A stretch of DNA of 64,000 bases. Origin: Bog-473 sp963721585. Its GTDB lineage: Bacteria > Actinomycetota > Acidimicrobiia > Acidimicrobiales > RAAP-2. The DNA is taken from NCBI GenBank assembly GCA_963721585.1, contig CAVRJN010000008.1:248001-312000 (forward strand), in the 5' to 3' direction. Of this stretch, positions 16,380-24,870 are shown piece by piece (within the stretch, counting starts at the first letter, position 1; every line of letters begins with the position of its first letter). A program made the position numbers and the translations under genes. Under the pieces are notes generated by a model. That model was not told where the DNA came from. It saw nothing but the letters and a program-made list of their open reading frames with translations, and made no database searches.

Positions 16380-17180
16380 TCACGTCTTGCCGGCCACGTC
16401 ATCTGACTCCACCCCGGCTGCCCCCGAGGCAGCCGCTTCCTCGCGGCGGGCCATCAGCGTCTCGACGGCCGCGCCGGCGCCGGAGGGATCGCCCTCGTAG
16501 GCGACACTGCCGTGGTTCAAAACGACGGCCCAGGTCGCCAGCTGGAGCACCCGGTTGACCTGCTGCTCGACCACCACGAGTGCGGTCCCGTTGCGGTTGA
16601 TCTCTTTGAGCCCCTCGTAGACCTGGTCGACGATGACGGGAGCCAGACCCAGCGACAGTTCGTCGGCCACCAGGACCTTGGAAGGAACCACCAGGACCTT
16701 GGCCAGCGAGAGGAGGCGCTGCTGGCCCCCCGAGAGCGTCCCGCCCGACTGGCGACGCCGTTCACCGAGGATGGGAAAGGCTGTGTAGGCGCGCTCGAGG
16801 TTCTCCTTGAGCTTGTTCCGGCCGGCCCGTTGGCGGAAGGCAAGGGTCAGGTTCTCCTCGACGGTCAGGCTCGAGAACACACCGCGTCCCTCGACCACGT
16901 GCGCCATGCCCAGCCTGGCGATCTTGTAGGCCGGCATGGTCGTGACATCCTGGCCCGAGAACACCACCTTGCCCACCGACGCCGTCACCAGCCCCGTGAC
17001 CGTCCTCGCGACGGTCGACTTGCCGGCACCGTTCGATCCCACCAGGGCGACGATGCCCCCCTCTGGCACTCTGAAGGACACGTCGAACAGCGCCCGGTAC
17101 GGGCCGTAGGCGGCGCTGACGTTTCGCACCGAGAGGACGTCGGTGCCCGCCGGAGCGGCCGGGGCAACGGTGGTGGTCAT
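16380..17180 (-). CDS. Branched-chain-type ABC transporter ATP-binding protein (LivF-like)
   Basis: A 266-residue ABC ATPase with Walker A GSNGAGKST (48-56), signature LSGGQQRLLSLAKVL and Walker B VLVADELS followed by LGLAPVIVDQVYEGL, the LivF hallmark. It energises the HAAT-family importer encoded directly upstream. Its ATG overlaps the LivG-like stop (ATGA). A 25-residue Ala/Glu-rich C-terminal extension is unusual. Such importers take up branched-chain amino acids, amides, urea or aromatic/short-chain acids; the substrate is unproven. Confidence 0.9.
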   Translation of the reverse strand: MTTTVAPAAPAGTDVLSVRNVSAAYGPYRALFDVSFRVPEGGIVALVGSNGAGKSTVARTVTGLVTASVGKVVFSGQDVTTMPAYKIARLGMAHVVEGRGVFSSLTVEENLTLAFRQRAGRNKLKENLERAYTAFPILGERRRQSGGTLSGGQQRLLSLAKVLVVPSKVLVADELSLGLAPVIVDQVYEGLKEINRNGTALVVVEQQVNRVLQLATWAVVLNHGSVAYEGDPSGAGAAVETLMARREEAAASGAAGVESDDVAGKT

Positions 17181-17953
17181 GCCAGCCCCATCTGACCCAG
17201 ATAGGCGTCGCGCACCGACGGGTCGGCCATGCACTCGTCGAAGGTGCCGGCGAACAACATGGCCCCGAGGTCCATCACCACGGCCCGGTCGACCACCTCG
17301 GAGACCATGGCGAGGTCGTGTTCGACCAGGAGCACTGCCGTGCCGCGTTCGCGCTGGACGGTTCGGAGGACGGCCGCCACCTCGGCCGTCTCGTGCAGGT
17401 CGAGCCCCGAGGACGGCTCGTCGGCCAGCAGGATCTTCGGCTCCGTCGCCAGTGCCCTCGCCAGCTCGACCAGCCGGCAGTGGCCCAACCCGAGCGCGTT
17501 GACCGACGTATCCGCCAGGTGCGAGATGCCCACCAGATTGAGTGTGGCCTCGACCCGGTCCATCTCCTCCTGCTTCGGTTTGCTCATATTGAGGAGATCC
17601 CGCCACAGGCGGCCCTCGCCCTGCCGCGAGCGCTCCGCCACCATCAGGTGGTCACGCACCGACATGTCGGTGAACACCTCCACCCTTTGGTAGGTGCGAC
17701 CGATACCCATCCGGGCCCGCTTGTACGTCGGCAGGCCGGCCAACGACATCCCCTCGAAGACGATGTCACCCGACTCGGGTCGCAGCTGCCCGCAGACACA
17801 GTTGAACAGGGTCGTCTTGCCCGCCCCGTTCGGCCCGACCAACCCGACACTCTCGCCGGGCGCCACGTCGAAGGTAATGGTGTGCACGGCCTGGATCCCA
17901 CCGAAGGACTTGCAGACGCCGTGGAGGCGCAGGAGGGGTTCGACGTCAGCCAT
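17177..17953 (-). CDS. Branched-chain-type ABC transporter ATP-binding protein (LivG-like)
   Basis: A 258-residue ABC ATPase with Walker A GPNGAGKTT (40-48) and Walker B ILLADEPSSGLD. The signature is non-canonical: NALGLGHCRLVELARAL instead of LSxGQ. Its start lies 8 bases inside the end of the fused permease gene, so the importer genes are tightly coupled. Pairs with the LivF-like ATPase under the fused permease. Confidence 0.9.
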   Translation of the reverse strand: MADVEPLLRLHGVCKSFGGIQAVHTITFDVAPGESVGLVGPNGAGKTTLFNCVCGQLRPESGDIVFEGMSLAGLPTYKRARMGIGRTYQRVEVFTDMSVRDHLMVAERSRQGEGRLWRDLLNMSKPKQEEMDRVEATLNLVGISHLADTSVNALGLGHCRLVELARALATEPKILLADEPSSGLDLHETAEVAAVLRTVQRERGTAVLLVEHDLAMVSEVVDRAVVMDLGAMLFAGTFDECMADPSVRDAYLGQMGLA

Positions 17954-19958
17954 TGGCACCCGACGCCGACATGGCGCGCTCCTTCCGGCTTTCGGCTTCG
18001 GCTTCCCGTGCGAAGAACAATCGCTCGAAGCGCATCGTCGATCGGCGCTTCTGGTACTCGAGCACCCCCTCGGGGTGCTGGGCGTACGTGAGCGCACCGA
18101 AGGCGAACAGCACAATGGTCAGGCTGGGCCCACCGAAGCGCGACGGGAGATACGTGAGGAGCTGTTCGACCACGAAAAGGCCGATGCCGGCCTGGATGGC
18201 GCCTTCGACGGTATTCACGCTCGTGGTGACGACCAGCACGACCAGGACCAGCGAGAAGGTGGTGTTCCAATCGACCGGCGAGACGTGTTGCTGCTGAATG
18301 CTGTAGAGCACACCGCCGACGCCGGCGATGGCTCCGGACAGCGCGAAGACGACGATGCGCTGCCAGGTCGGGTTGACACCGAGACCGGCCGTGGCCGTCT
18401 CGCTCCCGCGCATGGCCGCCAGGTTCCGTCCGACGGTCCCCTTGCGGACCAGCAGCACGATCACCACGGCGACGGTGAGCGCGGAGATGGAGAGGACGAA
18501 CATGGCGTGGCCGTCGAAGTTGAAGAAGGCACTCGTGCCCAACCACTTCGACTGCAGGCTCGTGCCCTGGGCGCCGCCCGTGACCCAGATGTCGTTGAAG
18601 GCGGTGTTGTCGAAGAGCAACGCAGCGGCCAGCGTCATCAGCGCCAGGCCCAGCCCCCGCAGGCGCAGGGACAGGAGCGCCAGTATGACGGCGACGAGGG
18701 CCGCGATGACACAGCCGATGAGCCCCCCGACCAGGAAGTTGAGCCCGAGGTGCACCGAGAAGACGGCCGCGGTGAAGGCGCCGATGCCGGCGAACGTCGC
18801 CTGGCAGAGCGAGAGCTGTCCCGCCATGCCCGTGATCAACGTCACCGAGAGGCAGATGATCGAGAGAGTGAGGCCATTGTTGAAGACGGTCTCCCAGGTG
18901 ACCGGGATCCACGTCAGCATGGAGACGATGAACGCGGCCAGGACCACCCACCACAGAGTCCGGATGATGCGATCCATGCTGGGTGCACGCGCGCTGGCCG
19001 CGATCGGCACGGGTGGGGGGTCGATGGTGGCGAGCGGATCCCGGCTGGAGTCCAGATCGCGCAGCCCGGGCAGTATGAGCAGGGCGGCCGCGATGGCGAA
19101 GAACGGGATGGACGGGACGACCGCCGCGTTCCAAAAGCTGTTCGGCGGGATGTAGCCCTGCAGCACCGTCGTGACGACGCCGATGAGCACCGCGACCCCG
19201 GCGGCAATGGGCAGGGAACGCAGCATCGCCCACGCCGCGGCAGCGATGGCAGTGACGGTCAGGGTGACGAATTCGTCCGAATTGAAGTTCCCGTACACGG
19301 GGGCGAGCAGCACGCCGGCGAGGGCGGCCATGAAGCTCGAGATGATCCAGGCCAGGGCGACCACGCCGTTGGCGTTGATGCCGTCGAGTTGCACCAGTCG
19401 CCGGCTCTCCACGGCGCCCCGCATCTGCAGGCCCAGGCTCGTGAAGCGCAGGAGGATGGTGAGCAGAACGAGGACGACGACGGTGACCGAGATCGTGGAG
19501 AGGTAGATCCCGTTGACCGGGGTCCCGTAGGCGCCGCTCCCGATGGTGAAGTACACCGTGTTCGGGTTGAAGAACGGGAAGATCGTGGCGGTGGCATCGA
19601 GGTTCTGGGGACCGAAGATCACCGGCAGGAGCGAGGGGATCCCGACCAGGAGGGCCAGGCCGCAGACGAGCTTCGCCGTGCTGTTGGAGTTCGGGATGTG
19701 ACGGAAGATCAGCCGGTCGAAGGCGTAGCCCATGACCGGACCCATCACCACCACGGTCACGAGGAACGCCTCCCACCCGGACCAGCCGTGGTACTGGGTC
19801 AGGTACGTGAAGATGAACGCCGAGGCGAAGGCCTGCGCGCCGAAGGCGAAGTTGAAGACCCCCGTCGCCTGATAGGTCAGGACGAGACAGACCGCGACGA
19901 GCGCGTACGTGCACCCGTACGGCACACCCGGAAGAGCGAAGCCGAGCAGTTGCTCCAT
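17946..19958 (-). CDS. Fused branched-chain-type ABC permease (LivH-LivM)
   Basis: A 670-residue protein joining both permease subunits of a HAAT importer. Residues 1 to about 300 are LivH-like (GVPYGCTYALVAVCLVL, FNFAFGAQAF, TVTAIAAAAW). After a linker with a Pro-rich loop, about residues 340-640 are LivM-like (LSICQATFAGIGAFTAAV...LSLRLRGLGLALMTLA), with many membrane helices throughout. In Escherichia coli these are two genes; fusion forces 1:1 stoichiometry. The LivG-type EAA contact sites are expected in both halves. Confidence 0.9.
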   Translation of the reverse strand: MEQLLGFALPGVPYGCTYALVAVCLVLTYQATGVFNFAFGAQAFASAFIFTYLTQYHGWSGWEAFLVTVVVMGPVMGYAFDRLIFRHIPNSNSTAKLVCGLALLVGIPSLLPVIFGPQNLDATATIFPFFNPNTVYFTIGSGAYGTPVNGIYLSTISVTVVVLVLLTILLRFTSLGLQMRGAVESRRLVQLDGINANGVVALAWIISSFMAALAGVLLAPVYGNFNSDEFVTLTVTAIAAAAWAMLRSLPIAAGVAVLIGVVTTVLQGYIPPNSFWNAAVVPSIPFFAIAAALLILPGLRDLDSSRDPLATIDPPPVPIAASARAPSMDRIIRTLWWVVLAAFIVSMLTWIPVTWETVFNNGLTLSIICLSVTLITGMAGQLSLCQATFAGIGAFTAAVFSVHLGLNFLVGGLIGCVIAALVAVILALLSLRLRGLGLALMTLAAALLFDNTAFNDIWVTGGAQGTSLQSKWLGTSAFFNFDGHAMFVLSISALTVAVVIVLLVRKGTVGRNLAAMRGSETATAGLGVNPTWQRIVVFALSGAIAGVGGVLYSIQQQHVSPVDWNTTFSLVLVVLVVTTSVNTVEGAIQAGIGLFVVEQLLTYLPSRFGGPSLTIVLFAFGALTYAQHPEGVLEYQKRRSTMRFERLFFAREAEAESRKERAMSASGANG

Positions 19959-20011
19959 TCCCTATGCCTGTTCCCCGCGCCGACCTTGGCCAGTCCCCCG
20001 TCCGCCGCCGC

Positions 20012-21313
20012 TCAGGCGGGGGAGGGCGTGCCGGCCGGCAGCGGGAACACCGGGTTCTTCTTCGGGTTGATGGACTCGAAGCAGTTGAAGACGTTCTTCC
20101 CCTTGTTGAGAGTCGGCTCGTACTTGTCGCCGGAAACCTTGATGTAGGCGAGGCAGTAGGGCGGCGCGTTGCCGGTGTGCCCTGCGCTCACCCAGTTGAC
20201 CGGCGCCGTGAGCCCCCCCGCGGTGAAGGCGGACAGGGAGTTGTCGGCGGCTATCACGCTGGCCTGCGTGAGGTTGCTGCCGGCCAACTTGACGCCCTGG
20301 ACGAAGAGGGCCGCCGACTCCCAGCCCTGCAGGGCGATCTCGTCCGTCACGTAGGCGGGCTCGTACTTCTTCATCTGGGCGAAGTACAGCTTGAGACCCG
20401 GGAACAGGGACGGGGACGCGGTGAACGGGACGTGTCCGATGTCGAAGTACACACCCTGCATGAGGCTCTGGTTCGTGTCGAGCGTCGACTGGTCATTCCC
20501 GCTGAACCACAGCTGCGTCATGTTCAGCCCGTACTGCTTGATGGCCCGGGCCATCGTCACGTTGCCCTGGACGTCCATGCAGCTGACGACCATGTTGGAG
20601 CCGGCTTGCTTCATGCGCTGCACGTCGGTGGCGACGGTGGAGCCCGGGTAATTGACCTTGAGGTCGGAGTAGCTCACCTTGTACCCGGCGGCCGTCAGGG
20701 AATTCTGCTCCGACGTGCAGGAGGCGGCCGACGCCGCCACGCCATAGGCGATGAAGGCGATGGACGGCGACTTCTGCGTCTGCCGCGCCACGTAGGCGAC
20801 CTGTGGAGCCGCCGCCGGGTAGTACTGCACCGAGCCGCCCGCAGCGAACAGGTTCTTCGGGCCCTGCCAGTTCCCCGTCACGTTGTAGCCGTATGTCGGG
20901 ATGCCCGACTCGACGAAGAGGTTGGGTGAGAAGAAGGCGGTGGCCACCCCGGTCACAGCAAAGACGTGATCCTGGTTGATGAGCGTGTTTGCCAGCTGGT
21001 TGAACGTCGTCGGGTTGCCGCCGTCGTCCAAGGCGTACTTGTATTCGATCTTGCGGCCGTTCACGCCTCCCGAGGCGTTGATGTAGTCGTAGTACGCCCT
21101 CTCGCCGTAGATGAGCGAGGAGAAGTTGGAGGCGAGCGTCCCGGTCTGGGTCGAGATCGTCCCCACCGTGATGGAGTTCGACGTCACCCCCGGCGCAGAG
21201 CTCGTCGCCGCCGCACCGGCTGCGCCCCCCGACGTGGTGACGACTGCTGCCGCCAGCATCGTCCCCAGCAGCGTCGCCGCCGTCAACGCCTTGCATCCGT
21301 GTCTTACCCGCAT
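20012..21313 (-). CDS. Branched-chain-type ABC transporter substrate-binding protein (LivK-like)
   Basis: A type I periplasmic-binding protein (Peripla_BP_6). From MRVRHGCKALTAATLL there is a good Sec signal peptide ending in an Ala-rich region, then SNSITVGTISTQTGTLAS, the usual first strand, and a GERAYYDYINASGGVNGRKI motif typical of LivK. No lipobox Cys is evident. An upstream ATG at 21385 preceded by AAGGGGTGAGC would add 24 residues before the signal; both starts are possible. It supplies ligand to the fused permease encoded next. Confidence 0.87.
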   Translation of the reverse strand: MRVRHGCKALTAATLLGTMLAAAVVTTSGGAAGAAATSSAPGVTSNSITVGTISTQTGTLASNFSSLIYGERAYYDYINASGGVNGRKIEYKYALDDGGNPTTFNQLANTLINQDHVFAVTGVATAFFSPNLFVESGIPTYGYNVTGNWQGPKNLFAAGGSVQYYPAAAPQVAYVARQTQKSPSIAFIAYGVAASAASCTSEQNSLTAAGYKVSYSDLKVNYPGSTVATDVQRMKQAGSNMVVSCMDVQGNVTMARAIKQYGLNMTQLWFSGNDQSTLDTNQSLMQGVYFDIGHVPFTASPSLFPGLKLYFAQMKKYEPAYVTDEIALQGWESAALFVQGVKLAGSNLTQASVIAADNSLSAFTAGGLTAPVNWVSAGHTGNAPPYCLAYIKVSGDKYEPTLNKGKNVFNCFESINPKKNPVFPLPAGTPSPA

Positions 21314-21464
21314 ACCGTCCCCGATCTTCCGTCGTACATCCCCCCCGAGATGCCGGTCACTGTAGCTGGAGGCTTTCACGCCCATTGCTCACCCCTTGTG
21401 CTCTTCATCACATCACCGAACTGCCTTCTCTTCACCTTGACTCCCCATGCTTCGCAAGCGTCGA

Positions 21465-23165
21465 TCAGTTCAAGAACAGCCGCCGTCGGTCGTACTCACG
21501 CAGCGCCAGGACCTCATCGAAACCCACGGCGGGGAGGTCCTCGACCTCGCGGGCCACCTCTGGCACGTACCCGCACGACGATGTGAACGCCCGCACCCGG
21601 TCCTCGAGCGTCCCCTCCCCCTGTGGCACGGCGGCCAGGCGCAGCACTCCGTCATCGCGGCGCAGGATCCCCTTGTCCGTCACGACGCTCACGACCCGAC
21701 CTCCCGGTGAGGTGACGTAGGCGACGGTCTCGGGGAGACGCTCGGGGCGGGCCAGCGTCACGACCACACACGCAGTGGCCCGGCTGGCGACGTCGTTCGC
21801 CCCGCCGGAACCGACCAGGAAACGCCCGCCTGCCAATTCAGTGGAGTTCAAGGACCCGTCACGATCGACCTCGGCGGCGCCGAGGCAGCCCACCGTGGTG
21901 GTCCCCGGGCCCCCGATGACCATGCCGAGGACGGCCGAGGCGTCGGAGAGGTACGGCGTGGCCGGAAAGACGCGCTGGTTGAAGATGTAGGGGTCGGCGG
22001 GTGTCGGTTGGTACCCCCAGAGCCCGAGCTCTGCGGTCAGCATGACGTTGCGACCCGCGGCCCGGGCGCGCCCCACCGCGACCCACGCAGCGAGATTGGC
22101 GACCCCCGCCCCGGCCAGCACGGCGTCGGCGCCGACATCGGCCACCACCCGCTCGACTTCGCGCGCCCCGAGTGAGGCCGCCTGCTCCCAGCGGGAGATG
22201 GCCGGGTCCTCGACGACGGGGTGCGCATCGGCGTCGGCCTTCCATGACATCGGGTCGGAGCGCGCCTCGAGCCATTGCAGGTGCTCCGGTCCGACGCGCG
22301 CCAGGTAGTCCTCGTGCGTCGCCGGTCCGAGCACCCACTCGTCGACATAGGCATCGAACTCGTTCCTGGCTGCCGCGTCGGCGGCCGCACTCCAGTGGGC
22401 CACGTCCTCCCCGTAGCTGCGGACGGGGAGAGCGGGGGCGTAGCAGCCGCCCGGATGGGCCCCGAAGGGCGCCTCCACCACCGCCAGGACCCGGTGCCCG
22501 GGGACACGGACGCGGTGCCCGAGTCCTTCCAGATCGTCGACCACGCGCTCGACGGTCGCCACGACGCCCCGCCGAGCCGCCCAGGCGCCCCACACGCCGT
22601 CGAGGAGAGGCTCGGAGAAGACGAGGTTGCCCGCGGGGTCCGCGGCCGCGGCATGGACGAGCGCCACGTCGGGCGCCAGCGGCTCGAGCAGGCCGAGAGG
22701 GCCAAAGGGCGAATCGACGACGGCAAAGGCCTCGTTGTCCGCCATGGAGGATCCCACCAGTGATCCCGTCACCGCGGCGGGCAGGCCGCGGGCGGCCGCC
22801 TCCAGGCGCTGTGACAGCGTCAGGATGGACCAGTGCTCGACCTCGACCTCCCCCGACTCGTAGGCCTGGCGGAAGATCGGGTTCGGGTTGTACGTCGGGA
22901 AGCTGTTGCCCGAGTAGGCCGTCACGACCTTGCTCACCAGACCACCCCTGAAAAACGCCCCGCCCAGCGCGCCCAGACTGGTCATGATGAGAGTAAAAGC
23001 CGGATCCGTCCGCCAGAATTGCCGCGCCAGCTCACGAGCGGCTGCCGTCCAACGGCTGTGCCCCATCATCACCAGAACGGAGTCGCCGGGCCGCACACTC
23101 CGGGCGACGGCATCCTCCAGCGTGGTCACGACGGGCCTGCCCACCGAGAGGGCAGCCGGGGTCAC
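21465..23165 (-). CDS. Fused CoA-transferase (alpha plus beta subunits, IpdAB/glutaconate type)
   Basis: A roughly 566-residue protein with two class I CoA-transferase halves. The N-half opens TTLEDAVARSVRPGDSVLVM and contains VTGSLVGSSMADNEAF and DVALVHAAAADPAGN. The C-half contains GLWGYQPTPADPYIFNQ, MVIGGPGTTTVGCLGAAEVD and VGSGGANDVASRA. These resemble IpdA and IpdB, which in mycobacteria open a steroid ring as a CoA-ester hydrolase; the fused arrangement is unusual. Start uncertain: GTG 23165 was chosen, but an ATG at 23261 would place the operator inside the gene. It diverges from the TetR gene. Confidence 0.78.
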   Translation of the reverse strand: MTPAALSVGRPVVTTLEDAVARSVRPGDSVLVMMGHSRWTAAARELARQFWRTDPAFTLIMTSLGALGGAFFRGGLVSKVVTAYSGNSFPTYNPNPIFRQAYESGEVEVEHWSILTLSQRLEAAARGLPAAVTGSLVGSSMADNEAFAVVDSPFGPLGLLEPLAPDVALVHAAAADPAGNLVFSEPLLDGVWGAWAARRGVVATVERVVDDLEGLGHRVRVPGHRVLAVVEAPFGAHPGGCYAPALPVRSYGEDVAHWSAAADAAARNEFDAYVDEWVLGPATHEDYLARVGPEHLQWLEARSDPMSWKADADAHPVVEDPAISRWEQAASLGAREVERVVADVGADAVLAGAGVANLAAWVAVGRARAAGRNVMLTAELGLWGYQPTPADPYIFNQRVFPATPYLSDASAVLGMVIGGPGTTTVGCLGAAEVDRDGSLNSTELAGGRFLVGSGGANDVASRATACVVVTLARPERLPETVAYVTSPGGRVVSVVTDKGILRRDDGVLRLAAVPQGEGTLEDRVRAFTSSCGYVPEVAREVEDLPAVGFDEVLALREYDRRRLFLN

Positions 23166-23233
23166 GAAACCCGCTTCACAGCGGACGCCGAACCGCGTAA
23201 TACCTGGTGTGACCTCATTTTTGACCCCAACCC

Positions 23234-23255
23234 AACCTGACCACCGTGTCAGGTT
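23234..23255. promoter_or_regulatory. TGAC-N6-GTCA operator, site 2 (CoA-transferase / tetR)
   Basis: AACCTGAC, six bases (CACCGT), GTCAGGTT: two perfect 8-base inverted arms, the most symmetric of the seven copies. It lies between the divergent CoA-transferase and TetR genes, 40 bases before the tetR ATG, the standard position of a TetR autoregulatory operator. Confidence 0.7.
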
Positions 23256-23294
23256 AGCCATTTCGACCAAGCCCGGCACTACCATGCCCGAAGC

Positions 23295-24080
23295 ATGGGA
23301 TCGCCGAGCGTCGAACGCGACCCGGCGTCCGCACCGAAGAAGCCCCATCGTTCGCCGGCGACCAAGAAGGTGACAGCCGCAAAGGGCGCGGCCCGGTCGG
23401 TGAGCGCCGCGAGCGACGGACCCGGTGGCCGCCTCGATGAGGTCCCCATGGGCGATCCCGACGCCGTCGGCGCTCCGGCCAGCAAGCGCGTCCTGCGGAG
23501 CCAAGGCCGGCGGACCATGCGCAAACTGCTCGATGCAGCCATGGTGGCGTTCGACAAGCGCGGGTACCACGCCACGCGGGTGAACGACGTGGTCGAGATC
23601 GCAAAGACCTCGCACGGCACCTTCTATCTGTACTTCTCCAACAAGGAGGACCTGTTGCGGGCCCTCGTGGCCGAGGCCGCCGCGGAATCCCAGACGCTCT
23701 ACGACGCGCTGAGCACGCTGCCCGCCCAAGCGGGCCCGCCACGGTGGGAGGACGTGCACGGATGGGTCCGGGCCTACTCCGCGCTCTGGACCCGGTACGC
23801 ACCACTCTTCCGGGCCTGGACCGACCTGGCCACCATCGACCCGGACCTCGTCGACGCGATCCGTGGCAGCTTCACGGCCATGTCGGGTGCGCTGGCCACG
23901 CAGATCGGACCAGACTCGTCGGGCCACATCATCGACGCCGATGCCGCCGGCCTGGCCGCGCTGGCCATGCTCGACCGCTTCCACTACCTCCGTGAGTTCC
24001 TCGGGCAACCGATCGACGACGGCGCTCTCGAGACGATCACGACGATGCTCTACAGAGCCCTGTTCGACTCGAAGGCCTGA
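23295..24080 (+). CDS. TetR-family transcriptional regulator
   Basis: A 261-residue regulator. The HTH lies at about residues 72-120: RRTMRKLLDAAMVAFDKRGY, then VNDVVEIAKTSHGTFYLYFS, a very typical TetR recognition-helix region. An unusually long basic Ala/Lys/Ser-rich N-terminal extension (about 66 residues) precedes it; an internal ATG (23448, MGDPDAVG) is a possible true start. The C-terminal ligand domain has a FHYLREFLGQ segment. The perfect palindrome in front of the gene, repeated at six other promoters here, is its likely DNA site; the ligand is probably an acyl-CoA intermediate (inference). Confidence 0.85.
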   Translation: MGSPSVERDPASAPKKPHRSPATKKVTAAKGAARSVSAASDGPGGRLDEVPMGDPDAVGAPASKRVLRSQGRRTMRKLLDAAMVAFDKRGYHATRVNDVVEIAKTSHGTFYLYFSNKEDLLRALVAEAAAESQTLYDALSTLPAQAGPPRWEDVHGWVRAYSALWTRYAPLFRAWTDLATIDPDLVDAIRGSFTAMSGALATQIGPDSSGHIIDADAAGLAALAMLDRFHYLREFLGQPIDDGALETITTMLYRALFDSKA

Positions 24081-24081
24081 G

Positions 24082-24870
24082 CTACCCGGGCCTGGCGCCG
24101 AACACGAGGTCGTAGATGCCGTCGACACCCGAGCCGTGGAGCGTCAACCCGCCGTCGACCACGATGTTCTGCCCGTTGACGAAGCGGGCCAGGTCGGAGC
24201 ACAGGAAGACGACGACGTCGGCGATGTCCTCGGGCGCGCCGATCCGGCCCACCGGCGTGCCTTTCTCGAAGCGCTCCGTCTGCGTGGGCATGAACTCGAA
24301 CATCTGCTCGGTCATGGCGGTCAGGATCATGCCCGGCGACACCGCGTTGACCCGGATTGTGGGCCCGTATTCCAACGCAGCCGACGCCGTCAGCGCGGCG
24401 ACGGCCGCCTTGCTCGCCGCGTAGGGGCTCTCCCCCGCCGCCGGCCTGGTCCCGCTGATCGACGCCGTGCTGACGATGGAGCCGCCCCCGCCGGCCAGCA
24501 TGTGGGGCACCGCGGCCCGGATGCCCGCCCAGACCCCGGTCAGGTTCACCCTGAGCACCCGGTCCCATTCGGCCACGTCGATCTCGTGGAGCTTGTTGAA
24601 GGCGGAGGTTCCCGCGTTGTTGTAGATGACGGACAGGCCTCCGAGCTCCGCCGCCGCAGCGTCGACGGCGTCCCGCAACACATCGGGGTCACCGACGTCC
24701 ACGCCCAGGGCGATCCCGCCGATCTCCTCGGCGACTGCCTCGGCGGACGCTCGATCGAGGTCGAACACGGCCACCCGCGCGCCTTCCTCGGCCATGCGGC
24801 CGCAGGTCGCCCGCCCGATGCCCGATCCGCCGCCGGTAACTATGGCCTTCTGGCCCTCAAGCAGTCCCAT
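24082..24870 (-). CDS. Short-chain dehydrogenase/reductase (SDR)
   Basis: A 262-residue classical SDR: cofactor motif TGGGSGIGR (12-20), NNAG (84-87), Ser near STASISG and active-site Tyr150-Lys154 in SPYAASKAA. Asp37 after VAVFD points to NAD rather than NADP. It probably oxidises a hydroxyacyl-CoA or alcohol. Its stop nearly abuts the convergent tetR stop, and its start overlaps the thioesterase gene by 14 bases, so the two form an operon. Confidence 0.88.
   Translation of the reverse strand: MGLLEGQKAIVTGGGSGIGRATCGRMAEEGARVAVFDLDRASAEAVAEEIGGIALGVDVGDPDVLRDAVDAAAAELGGLSVIYNNAGTSAFNKLHEIDVAEWDRVLRVNLTGVWAGIRAAVPHMLAGGGGSIVSTASISGTRPAAGESPYAASKAAVAALTASAALEYGPTIRVNAVSPGMILTAMTEQMFEFMPTQTERFEKGTPVGRIGAPEDIADVVVFLCSDLARFVNGQNIVVDGGLTLHGSGVDGIYDLVFGARPG

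Noticed and set aside
17694..20147. Very long open frame opposite the fused permease gene
   Set aside because: It is an artefact of high GC: Arg/Asp/Gly/Glu-rich with no recognisable domain, whereas the minus strand reads a clear LivH-LivM protein.
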